Of a stretch of DNA of 5,000 nucleotides, positions 1 to 5,000 are shown piece by piece. Made by a program: the position numbers and the translations under genes. The stretch's first letter is position 1. Every line of letters starts with the position of its first letter. Where the stretch lies: contig DUGO01000107.1 in assembly GCA_013331375.1 (NCBI GenBank), positions 450 through 5,449 on the forward strand. Direction: 5' to 3'. This DNA is from Candidatus Methanoperedentaceae archaeon. Lineage in GTDB: Archaea; Halobacteriota; Methanosarcinia; Methanosarcinales; Methanoperedenaceae. The notes beneath the pieces are model-generated. The model did no database searches. It had not been told where the DNA came from and was given only the letters and a program-made list of their open reading frames with translations.

Positions 1-196
1 TCACGAACATTTTCGCAGAGAGCATCTGTTCCTCAAGCACCTCTGTACCGATAAATTCCTCACCTTCAAGCAGTTCCCGGTTCTGGCAATAATAACAGCG
101 CAGGGGGCAGCCACGGAATGCGATTAGCAGCACAGCCCGTCCGTACCAATCCACGGTCGATATGCCGCCGTACGTGCGGGCGCAGTTAACTTCCAT
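1..196 (-). CDS. Radical SAM activating-enzyme-like protein (NrdG2/PflA type), N-terminal part
   Basis: Only the first 65 residues are present; the gene runs off the left edge. The translation starts MEVNCARTYGG and carries CPLRCYYC at residues 30-37, the CxxxCxxC motif that binds the 4Fe-4S cluster of radical SAM enzymes, preceded by the hydrophobic strand AVLLIAFRG and followed by QN. The short lead-in of the type 'GGISTVDWYGRA' is typical of the anaerobic ribonucleotide reductase activating protein/pyruvate formate-lyase activase group, which uses S-adenosylmethionine to place a glycyl radical on a partner enzyme. The ATG overlaps the end of the upstream aldolase gene by 11 bp, and a purine-rich GAGAGG/GGTG stretch inside the aldolase C-terminus can serve as its ribosome-binding site, so the two are probably translated together. 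The glycyl-radical partner is not visible, and archaeal members of this group have varied roles, so the exact substrate is open. Confidence 0.82.
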   Translation of the reverse strand, partial: MEVNCARTYGGISTVDWYGRAVLLIAFRGCPLRCYYCQNRELLEGEEFIGTEVLEEQMLSAKMFV

Positions 197-743
197 GCAC
201 CCTCTCGTAGAGCCCTGTATGAAATCGTATCATGCTCGAGCGCTCTATCTGGGCTGTAATTTCATAAGCTTCGCCAAGGTCTTTCCCTGCAGCGAACGTC
301 CCGTGACCGCGGACGATGGCTCCCCGGTGATGTTTCAGTGCGGATGCAGTGTTCTTCGCAAGCTCGTCCGTTCCCGGGCTTCCTTCCACTACGGGTATCT
401 CCTTGAGCAGGTATTGCCCCTCGATGTCCGCAGGCACGAGATTGTCACAGATGAGCGAGATTACGACAGAAAATGCGGGATGCGCGTGTATGATGGCAAG
501 CGCAGGCGTGTCCCCGTAGATAGCCCGGTGGACTATGGTCTCGGATGAGGCAGATGCGTCATACCCTGATGTTTCGTAGATGCCGACCTCTGCCACGTCG
601 CCCAGAGATATTTCATCAAGCGACCTTCCGCTGCGCGTTATCAGCATCCTGTCGCCTGTCCTGATGCTGATGTTGCCGAAGTGCGACTCGACAAGCCCCC
701 GCTCTGCGAGCTTCCTGCCGTATCTTGATATCTCACGCCACAT
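186..743 (-). CDS. Class II aldolase/adducin family protein, fuculose-phosphate-aldolase-like
   Basis: A complete 185-residue cytosolic protein of the zinc-dependent class II aldolase (FucA/AraD) family, slightly shorter than bacterial FucA (about 215 residues). Visible active-site elements are GNIS at 23-26 and SG at 38-39 (phosphate-binding loops), SSE at 66-68 with Glu68 in the position of the catalytic acid/base, HAH at 86-88 and GHG at 146-148, giving His86, His88 and His147 as the expected zinc ligands. Such enzymes cleave a 1-phospho-ketose to dihydroxyacetone phosphate and an aldehyde. In Methanocaldococcus the relative MJ1418 has been linked to making lactaldehyde for coenzyme F420, and other archaeal members act on deoxypentulose phosphates in salvage of SAM by-products; the sequence does not choose between these. 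The only in-frame ATG is at 743. No strong Shine-Dalgarno sits at normal spacing (AGGTG is 16 nt upstream), so a short-leader transcript is possible. It is followed, with overlap, by a radical SAM gene. Confidence 0.88.
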   Translation of the reverse strand: MWREISRYGRKLAERGLVESHFGNISIRTGDRMLITRSGRSLDEISLGDVAEVGIYETSGYDASASSETIVHRAIYGDTPALAIIHAHPAFSVVISLICDNLVPADIEGQYLLKEIPVVEGSPGTDELAKNTASALKHHRGAIVRGHGTFAAGKDLGEAYEITAQIERSSMIRFHTGLYERVHGS

Positions 744-817
744 ACATGCTGTTATTAAGCACCTGTACCATTAACGTTTATGCCCGTAAGGGTCGCAAGC
801 CTGAGCCGCGTCCACGT

Positions 818-861
818 AAAAAATGTATGGAGTCCCCCATGACTGCAGATGCAGGGAGACT
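818..861 (-). terminator. Hairpin plus U-tract downstream of ftsZ
   Basis: Read on the minus strand, AGTCTCCC (861-854) pairs with GGGGGACT (838-831) across a 15-nt loop to form an 8-bp stem, followed 7 nt later by six Ts (823-818). The stem contains one U·G pair on the minus-strand RNA, which would be a C·A mismatch on plus-strand RNA, so the fold is better on the strand that ftsZ is transcribed from. It begins 17 nt after the ftsZ stop codon. Archaea terminate mainly at U-tracts, so the hairpin may be auxiliary. It separates ftsZ from the aldolase unit. Confidence 0.55.
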
Positions 862-878
862 TTTTGAAGTATTGTGTA

Positions 879-2033
879 CTATTTATGTTCCCGGCTGAAC
901 ACTGCAGCCTTGGATATCCTCTCGATCTTTTCCTTCCTGGTCTCCGCAGGTTTTGTGAGGACTGCAAGCTGCTCTTCCTCATGCTTCGCTATCGCTTCGA
1001 CGGCTTCCCGCATTGGCTTTACTACTTCTTTGGGCAGCTCTTTCACAGGTTGTGCAACAACCTGTTCCCCTGTGATGAACGGGCTCGCCACGCCTGTAAG
1101 TACTGCCATCACCCTGACCTTGCCTGTAAGGTTGGGGTCGACCTTCGCGCCCCAGACGACTCTCCGGGTGTTTGGTGTCTTTGCGAGTATCTGTTCGCCT
1201 ACCACAGCCACTTCTTCGAGAGTGAGGTCTTCGCCGCCCACGATATGGATGAGCACGCCGTAAGTCGCACCCATGTCTGAGATGTCAAGCAGCGGGGTTG
1301 CAAGTGCCTGTGACACTGCCTTGCTCACCCTCTCTTCACCGTCACCCTCGCCGATGCCGATAGCCGATATGCCGCCCTTTTCCATCACAGCCTTGAGGTC
1401 AGCATAGTCAAGGTTGACCAGGCTTGGCTGTGTGATGGTCTCTGTGATGTTGCGTACGAATGAGCCAACAAGCGCGTTCGCCACTGCAAGCGCATCCCGC
1501 AGCGGCAGGTTGCCTGCGGCTTCCCGCAGCTTGGAGTTATCAATCACGACAACAGAGTCGCAGCCCTCGGTAAGAAGCTTGATGCCATCCCTTGCCTTTT
1601 CCCTTCTCGACATCTCCATGTCGAACGGGACGGTCACGCATCCGATGGTGAGAATGCCGAGCTCGCTGGCGATATCAGCCACGACCGGGGCGGCACCCGT
1701 GCCTGTGCCTCCTCCGAGACCCGCTACTATGAACAGGAGATTTGCGCCCTCAATCTCTTTCTTAATCTCAGCCGCGTTCTCTCTTGTAGCCTCCGAACCC
1801 TTCTCTGGATAGCCGCCGCATCCCATTCCCCGGCACAGCTTTTCTCCAATTAGTATCAGCTTATCGGCTTTCTGCAGTGCAAGATGGTTCGCATCAGTAT
1901 TGGCTGCGATTATCCTTGCGCCTGAAATGCCTTTTTGCTTTATCCATGTCGTTATGTTGCAACCCGCTCCGCCAAGGCCTATTACGGAAACCGATGGCTT
2001 TGCGGTCTTGAGGAATTCTTTCAAATCTTCCAC
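879..2033 (-). CDS. ftsZ: Cell division GTPase FtsZ, FtsZ2-like
   Basis: A complete 384-residue FtsZ, the tubulin-like GTPase that polymerises into the cytoplasmic division ring. The nucleotide-binding T1 loop GGAGCN is at 21-26, the tubulin signature GGGTGTG at 107-113, and the T7 loop NLDYAD at 207-212 supplies the two aspartates (Asp209, Asp212) that trigger GTP hydrolysis in the neighbouring subunit. The C-terminal domain ends near TGVASP (313-318), and a charged tail of about 65 residues follows. Segments such as GCGGYPEKG and TQPSLVNLDYAD resemble archaeal FtsZ2 more than FtsZ1, as recalled from Methanocaldococcus and Haloferax homologues; the FtsZ2 assignment is an inference. The N-terminal extension of many archaeal FtsZ proteins is nearly absent. 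The start is GTG at 2033, fixed by AAAGGAGG ending 7 nt upstream. It appears monocistronic, with its own promoter and terminator. Confidence 0.96.
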   Translation of the reverse strand: MEDLKEFLKTAKPSVSVIGLGGAGCNITTWIKQKGISGARIIAANTDANHLALQKADKLILIGEKLCRGMGCGGYPEKGSEATRENAAEIKKEIEGANLLFIVAGLGGGTGTGAAPVVADIASELGILTIGCVTVPFDMEMSRREKARDGIKLLTEGCDSVVVIDNSKLREAAGNLPLRDALAVANALVGSFVRNITETITQPSLVNLDYADLKAVMEKGGISAIGIGEGDGEERVSKAVSQALATPLLDISDMGATYGVLIHIVGGEDLTLEEVAVVGEQILAKTPNTRRVVWGAKVDPNLTGKVRVMAVLTGVASPFITGEQVVAQPVKELPKEVVKPMREAVEAIAKHEEEQLAVLTKPAETRKEKIERISKAAVFSREHK

Positions 2034-2040
2034 GATAATG

Positions 2041-2048
2041 CCTCCTTT
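2041..2048 (-). promoter_or_regulatory. Strong Shine-Dalgarno of ftsZ (fixes GTG start)
   Basis: AAAGGAGG on the minus strand matches the archaeal anti-Shine-Dalgarno and lies 7 nt before the GTG at 2033. It is the strongest ribosome-binding site in the window and supports the GTG start. Confidence 0.8.
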
Positions 2049-2058
2049 GAAAACGAAT

Positions 2059-2082
2059 CTTATAAACTATATTAGTATATAG
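2059..2082 (-). promoter_or_regulatory. ftsZ promoter region with two TATA-like boxes
   Basis: On the minus strand CTATATAC (2082-2075), preceded by the purine-rich CACAAAG that could act as a BRE, would place transcription start near 2050-2055. That gives a leader of about 20 nt that still contains the Shine-Dalgarno. A second box, TTTATAAG (2066-2059), would start transcription near 2037 and give an almost leaderless mRNA without the Shine-Dalgarno, so the upstream box is preferred. The upstream box is half of a perfect inverted repeat, CTATAT-N4-ATATAG, at 2067-2082. Confidence 0.5.
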
Positions 2083-2123
2083 CTTTGTGGTTTGGCAACA
2101 GGAAATCACCGGAACGGTAGAGT

Positions 2124-2128
2124 AAAAA
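2124..2128 (-). terminator. Possible U-tract terminator after the PIG-L gene
   Basis: Minus strand CCTTTTTAC, about 19 nt past the TAA of the deacetylase gene and upstream of the ftsZ promoter. Five consecutive Ts could serve as an archaeal poly-U terminator for the three-gene operon. No convincing stem precedes it. Confidence 0.3.
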
Positions 2129-2146
2129 GGACTGCGAAGGGTCAGC

Positions 2147-2770
2147 TTACCTGATTACCCAGCGGATCACTTCGAAGGCTTCGGCGTACTGTTCCTCCAT
2201 TTGAGTCCCCCTGGTTATGGCAAGCCCCTTTATGAACTCGCTGTTGAGATATGCCCTGTGTTTCTGAGTCTCATAGCACCGAAGCGCATTGATTTTCCTG
2301 GTTATATGCCTCTCATCCAGCGATACGAAGGCTGATGTCTGGAAGGTCATGTTGTTCCAGGGCTGCTCATAGCCAAGCACCGCACATTTTTTGAATGCCC
2401 TGTGAACTTCTTCGGTCACGGTCTTATGATCCTGATGGGTATCATACGTTGAGGGCGTCAGTACCAGGTCTGGCTTGAGCTTTTTCCTCAAGTCTATCAG
2501 TGTGTCGAGAATCTCCTGCCTCAGGCGCGGGAATTCCCTGACCTCGAAATCGTATAGTATAGGCTCACCGAGTCCCAGGACGCCTGTAGCTCTCCTGACC
2601 TCTGTTTTCAAAATGTCGCATGGGTACTCTGGCGGGACGGATTTCTCACAGCAGGACAGGGCGACATAGTGAACATCTTTTCCTGTCTCCACGAACTTTG
2701 CGATACTGCCCCCGCATCCGAGCTCTCCGTCGTCCGTGTGGGGACTGAGAACAAGTATTCGTTCAGTCAT
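2147..2770 (-). CDS. PIG-L/LmbE-family N-deacetylase (BshB-like)
   Basis: A 207-residue cytosolic zinc-dependent de-N-acetylase of the PIG-L/LmbE family, close to the usual length for BshB/MshB relatives. The first metal motif SPHTDDGELG is at 9-18, with His11 and Asp14 as ligands and Asp13 as catalytic base by comparison with MshB. The second motif HQDH is at 112-115, with His115 as the third ligand. Family members remove acetyl groups from N-acetylglucosaminyl conjugates in bacillithiol, mycothiol and GPI-anchor synthesis, or from sugars in surface polysaccharides. I chose the ATG at 2770 over the longer frame starting at 2824 because it opens directly onto the catalytic strand MTERILVLSPH, overlaps the upstream stop by 8 bp (ATGACTGA) and has GGTG just upstream. 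The preceding BshC-like gene makes an amino-sugar/cysteine role attractive; the true substrate is unknown. Family assignment is firm, substrate assignment is not. Confidence 0.92.
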   Translation of the reverse strand: MTERILVLSPHTDDGELGCGGSIAKFVETGKDVHYVALSCCEKSVPPEYPCDILKTEVRRATGVLGLGEPILYDFEVREFPRLRQEILDTLIDLRKKLKPDLVLTPSTYDTHQDHKTVTEEVHRAFKKCAVLGYEQPWNNMTFQTSAFVSLDERHITRKINALRCYETQKHRAYLNSEFIKGLAITRGTQMEEQYAEAFEVIRWVIR

Positions 2771-4205
2771 GCAACACCATCTTCTCAATATTTTTATATA
2801 AACCTGTTGTATCCGCATTCTCATAGACGATGTCTTTGGAGATTATTTTTTCGCCGCCGTATCCCGCAAGTGCATCATCCCAGGCTGCTCTTGTGCGTTT
2901 GAAACCAAATGTCACGAGAATGTCAACAAATGATGGTACCGTGCCGTACACGTCCCTGATAATAGCTGCCGTCGATATAAGGTTCCTGTACTGACCATCG
3001 AATTTTTTCGCCTCCTTTTTATCCGCCGCTTGTGCAGATGCCTGAGCAAGCTCATTTTTCCTCTCCTCCACCAGCCTGGCAATGTTACACTCCAGCAGCT
3101 GTTTTTCCTGCACGCCGCATACGGATGCGAGCAGTCTCTGCGCAGCCCTGTGCGCGGGACCTGTATAATAATCGCGGCTTTTCCACGCTATGGTTTCAGG
3201 TACATTGAAGCCGAACGCTGCTGCAATCTCATCCGCCACCCTACCGTATGTAAGTCCCCCGCCGCTGCCGGATATGAATATATGGGTTCCGAGCCCCTCC
3301 CCGAAGATTACATTCCTTGAAATTGCATTCGGGCTCATGGATTTGATTTCCCAGTCCAGCTCTCCGATGTCTATCATATGCTCCCGTGAGCAGAGAGCAC
3401 ACCTGCCGCGGCAGTGCCCATCTTCTATTGAGAGGCTTACCTTGGCGCCGCAGGGACAGTGGTACCAGAAGGGCACGTGGTCATCAGGGCGGGTCTGGAT
3501 GTCTGGAGCACATTTGCTCACTGCCCTGTTGTACGTAATGTTATATGCCCCAAGACCTGCGAATACCTTTTTCCACTCATCCAGGAAAACGCCTCCTTCC
3601 TGAAGGTCAGAGTAGCGAAAAAACCTTATGCTAAGACCAAGTCTTGCGCTCAGTTTAGATATGAAAAACGCATTTATATCCGGGAAATTCTTTGCATGGG
3701 CGTAGCTCTCTTCAAGGATCTCAATGACCTCAGCCAGTATCGTTTCATCCGGGATTGGATATTTCACGTAATGCCCGGTTATCTTATCAAGCTCAGCCTT
3801 CCATCGCGCTGCATCCGGCTTGCCTATATACGTGAGCCTCTTCCATACATCGTCTCCTGATATCTTGAACCCGACCTTTTCATAGCCGGGCTTGTTCAGT
3901 GCAGGCAGCTTATTCTGTGCTATGATTCTTGAGGTTGCAAGATTGTAATCCGCAAACCCAAAAATAGGAAGCGCACTTATACCCTGCCTGCCGAGTCTGG
4001 CGCTCATGAATTCAAGGAGGTACAATTTTTTCAGGAGACCTGAATGAGGCAGGAAGTTGGGCTGGTGACCCGACTCAAGCACCACGGTATTCGTGCCAAC
4101 TGGCGAGTGTGAAAAATCCGTCCCGGCATCCCGGCAGAACTCTTCCGCGCATCTCAGAACTGATTCCAGGTTTGCAATCTGGTCATCTCTAAGGTTTCTC
4201 TTCAT
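2763..4205 (-). CDS. BshC-like protein with inserted Cys cluster (putative cysteine-adding or amide-forming enzyme)
   Basis: A 480-residue soluble protein. Several segments recall bacillithiol cysteine-adding enzyme BshC: GHQPNFLPHSGLLKK at 46-60 resembles the BshC 'TGQQ..LFTGPLYTIYK' nucleotide-fold segment, IFGFADYN at 81-88 lies where BshC has its 'FW.A.EDHD' strand, and ISGSGGGLTYGRVADE at 311-326 resembles 'YVGGPGEIAYWAQLKE', followed by a short P-x-x segment. A charged helical stretch at about 366-410 fits the BshC coiled coil. Unlike bacterial BshC as recalled, residues 250-272 hold Cys250, Cys252, Cys265, Cys269 and Cys272, a zinc-ribbon-like cluster. BshC joins cysteine to glucosaminyl malate; whether this relative uses cysteine is unknown. 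It overlaps the upstream membrane-protein gene by 17 bp and the downstream deacetylase by 8 bp. The ATG at 4205 has only a weak GGGT upstream. The family call rests on remembered motif patterns and is moderate; otherwise it is a conserved hypothetical protein. Confidence 0.6.
   Translation of the reverse strand: MKRNLRDDQIANLESVLRCAEEFCRDAGTDFSHSPVGTNTVVLESGHQPNFLPHSGLLKKLYLLEFMSARLGRQGISALPIFGFADYNLATSRIIAQNKLPALNKPGYEKVGFKISGDDVWKRLTYIGKPDAARWKAELDKITGHYVKYPIPDETILAEVIEILEESYAHAKNFPDINAFFISKLSARLGLSIRFFRYSDLQEGGVFLDEWKKVFAGLGAYNITYNRAVSKCAPDIQTRPDDHVPFWYHCPCGAKVSLSIEDGHCRGRCALCSREHMIDIGELDWEIKSMSPNAISRNVIFGEGLGTHIFISGSGGGLTYGRVADEIAAAFGFNVPETIAWKSRDYYTGPAHRAAQRLLASVCGVQEKQLLECNIARLVEERKNELAQASAQAADKKEAKKFDGQYRNLISTAAIIRDVYGTVPSFVDILVTFGFKRTRAAWDDALAGYGGEKIISKDIVYENADTTGLYKNIEKMVLHD
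2794..2802 (-). promoter_or_regulatory. Internal TATA-like box before the PIG-L gene
   Basis: TTTATATAA on the minus strand lies inside the last codons of the BshC-like gene. A start about 25 nt downstream of its centre falls near 2773, only a few nucleotides before the PIG-L ATG at 2770, which would give a near-leaderless mRNA. The bases also encode ordinary residues (Leu-Tyr-Lys), so this could be chance. Confidence 0.3.
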
Positions 4206-4563
4206 ATTTTACCCAGAATCTCTTTCTGACCAGTGAAGAAAAAGTTCGAATCGCAGCCAGGAGCCTGTAATTTATGTTCCTGGTTATTATGAATAAGTGT
4301 ATCCTCCAGAACAATAAGGCAAGAAAAGTGAGTGACATTACGGTTATCACAATATTGACAGGCGTCGAATCAATGCCGAGTATGATGTCCGCAAAGAGTA
4401 CTGAGAGCATCACGCCCGAAATGCTGAGAGCGAATGAGAGGGCTATCCTGTCCCCCCTGGGTAAGTCGGGCTTTTCCGGGAAGAACATCCATGTGAGGGC
4501 ATAGCCCGGAATGAACAGCAATAGTAAAAGACCTCCGATTATTCTCAAGCCTTCAAGTATCAT
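4189..4563 (-). CDS. Small DUF1616-like integral membrane protein
   Basis: A 124-residue membrane protein with three predicted transmembrane segments at about 7-27, 38-62 and 68-92, and a basic C-terminal tail (93-124) rich in Arg/Lys that should face the cytoplasm. The pattern RIIGGLLLLLFIPGYAL followed by FFPEK.DLPRGDRIALSFALSIS matches the N-terminal part of DUF1616 proteins, which are common near archaeal surface-layer and glycosylation genes and have no known activity. Known members are mostly longer, often with a soluble domain, so this is a minimal form. I chose the ATG at 4563 because it directly precedes the first membrane helix, and because the 19-residue extension from an ATG at 4620 would cover a perfect hairpin and lie upstream of the transcription start expected from the TATTAT-type box. 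Neither start has a clear Shine-Dalgarno. It leads the operon and overlaps the BshC-like gene by 17 bp. Confidence 0.7.
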   Translation of the reverse strand: MILEGLRIIGGLLLLLFIPGYALTWMFFPEKPDLPRGDRIALSFALSISGVMLSVLFADIILGIDSTPVNIVITVMSLTFLALLFWRIHLFIITRNINYRLLAAIRTFSSLVRKRFWVKYEEKP

Positions 4564-4579
4564 TGAATAAAAGCTGGTG

Positions 4580-4601
4580 CCGCAATACTTAACTATTGCG
4601 G
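4580..4601 (-). repeat. Perfect 8-bp inverted repeat before the membrane-protein gene
   Basis: CCGCAATA and TATTGCGG flank a 6-nt loop, a perfect hairpin ending 16 nt before the ATG at 4563. The predicted transcription start for the operon (about 4600-4605) would put it at the very 5' end of the mRNA. On the plus strand the stem is followed by TTTT, so it also has a weak terminator look, but no plus-strand gene precedes it. It could be an mRNA 5' stabilising hairpin or a DNA operator. Confidence 0.6.
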
Positions 4602-4623
4602 TTTTCGTGCCGTATAGCATGTG

Positions 4624-4631
4624 ATAATAAA
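4624..4631 (-). promoter_or_regulatory. TATA-like box for the membrane protein/BshC-like/PIG-L operon
   Basis: TTTATTAT on the minus strand in the divergent spacer. The expected start about 25 nt downstream falls near 4602, right at the perfect hairpin and upstream of the ATG at 4563. No strong BRE is visible upstream. Confidence 0.4.
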
Positions 4632-4690
4632 CAGGTCAGCTATCGCTCGACCAACCGTCAGGTTTGCTCACTCAACATAGCACTGAAAAA

Positions 4691-4706
4691 AGAAAGGTTC
4701 TTAAGC
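4691..4706 (+). promoter_or_regulatory. Possible purB promoter (BRE/TATA-like)
   Basis: AGAAAGGTTCTTAAG gives a purine-rich BRE-like stretch followed by an AT-rich box. A start about 25 nt downstream, near 4727, would leave a leader of about 17 nt containing GGGAG at 4734-4738 as the ribosome-binding site for the ATG at 4744. The box is a poor TATA match, so this is tentative. Confidence 0.35.
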
Positions 4707-4743
4707 CAGTCATGCCAATTTGAGCAACATATCGGGAGCACAC

Positions 4744-5000
4744 ATGGCAGTCCACCCTATTGATTTCCGCTACGGAACGGACGAGATGCGGAACATCTGG
4801 AATGAAGACGCAAAGATACGGCAGCAGCTCAGGGTAGAGGCTGCGCTGGCGAAAGCCGAGGCTGGCGCCGGGCTGATACCTGCACGGGCGGCAGAGGCGA
4901 TAGCCGCCGGGGTTGACAAGGTAACACTCGAGCGCGTAAAGGAAATCGAGAGCGAGATACAGCACGACATCATGGCGGTCGTGCTCGCGCTGTCGGAGCA
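4744..5000 (+). CDS. purB: Adenylosuccinate lyase, N-terminal part
   Basis: The first 85 residues are present before the window ends. The start MAVHPIDFRYGTDEM followed by the helix IWNEDAKIRQQLRVEAALAKAEA is characteristic of adenylosuccinate lyase, as is the later EIQHDIMAVV at 71-80, where His74 sits in the conserved HD motif of the active site. The enzyme belongs to the fumarase/aspartase superfamily and removes fumarate twice in purine synthesis: from SAICAR to give AICAR, and from adenylosuccinate to give AMP. It acts in the cytosol as a homotetramer. The ATG is preceded by GGGAG at 5 nt spacing. It is transcribed divergently from the operon to its left, with a spacer of 180 bp from the preferred membrane-protein start, and shows no functional link to it. 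The complete protein should be about 450 residues. Confidence 0.93.
   Translation, partial: MAVHPIDFRYGTDEMRNIWNEDAKIRQQLRVEAALAKAEAGAGLIPARAAEAIAAGVDKVTLERVKEIESEIQHDIMAVVLALSE

Noticed and set aside
162..548. Plus-strand frame opposite the aldolase
   Set aside because: The aldolase on the other strand has all its metal and catalytic residues; this frame has none of note.
755..982. A 75-residue minus-strand frame across the ftsZ end and the spacer
   Set aside because: It overlaps the ftsZ 3' end out of frame, spans the terminator hairpin and resembles no family.
849..1812. Long open frames on the plus strand opposite ftsZ (849-1280, 874-1263, 1414-1812)
   Set aside because: They are antisense to a well-supported gene, show no recognisable motifs and have skewed Ser/Thr- or Cys-rich compositions expected of shadow frames.
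2771..2824. An 18-residue N-terminal extension of the PIG-L protein from an ATG at 2824
   Set aside because: It lies wholly inside the BshC-like coding region, has no family counterpart, and the ATG at 2770 starts right at the conserved catalytic strand with a GGTG site and a stop-start overlap.
3030..3860. Overlapping plus-strand open frames opposite the BshC-like gene
   Set aside because: No family features and no promoter or ribosome-binding site; the minus-strand gene has coupled neighbours and recognisable segments.
4634..4652. Imperfect hairpin GGTC...GACC in the divergent spacer
   Set aside because: Only six pairs with asymmetric bulges, no U-tract and no clear relation to either start; within chance expectation.
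4672..4973. Minus-strand frames opposite purB
   Set aside because: The plus strand encodes a clear adenylosuccinate lyase N-terminus; the minus frames are low-complexity shadows.

Overview
The window looks like chromosomal DNA of a euryarchaeon, perhaps a methanogen or methanotrophic (ANME-like) relative. The support is an archaeal FtsZ2-type protein, TATA-like promoter boxes, poly-U terminators, short GGTG/GGAGG ribosome-binding sites, a small archaeal-style class II aldolase and a DUF1616-type membrane protein. GC content is close to 50% by eye. No RNA gene, CRISPR array, insertion sequence or phage gene was seen, and the taxonomic placement is an inference.

Layout from left to right. (1) Positions 1-743, minus strand: a two-gene unit with a class II aldolase (fuculose-phosphate-aldolase type) followed by the N-terminal 65 residues of a radical SAM activating-enzyme-like protein. 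The two genes overlap by 11 bp, and the second runs off the left edge. (2) Positions 818-2082, minus strand: a single-gene ftsZ unit with a clear promoter, a strong Shine-Dalgarno before a GTG start, and a hairpin plus U-tract terminator. (3) Positions 2147-4563, minus strand: a tightly overlapping three-gene operon in the order DUF1616-like membrane protein, BshC-like protein with an inserted Cys cluster, PIG-L/LmbE deacetylase. (4) Positions 4744-5000, plus strand: the N-terminal 85 residues of adenylosuccinate lyase (purB), divergent from the operon.

The most interesting part is the operon. A PIG-L N-deacetylase coupled by an 8-bp overlap to a distant relative of the bacillithiol cysteine-adding enzyme BshC recalls the last two steps of bacillithiol synthesis: deacetylate an amino sugar, then join it to cysteine. 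Here the pair is in an apparently archaeal genome, the BshC-like protein carries a zinc-ribbon-like insert, and the leading gene encodes a small membrane protein of a type common near archaeal envelope and glycosylation genes. It could make an archaeal low-molecular-weight thiol or an amidated amino sugar for a surface glycan. The chemistry is inferred and no glycosyltransferase (BshA partner) lies in the window. The remaining genes are housekeeping or ordinary metabolism.
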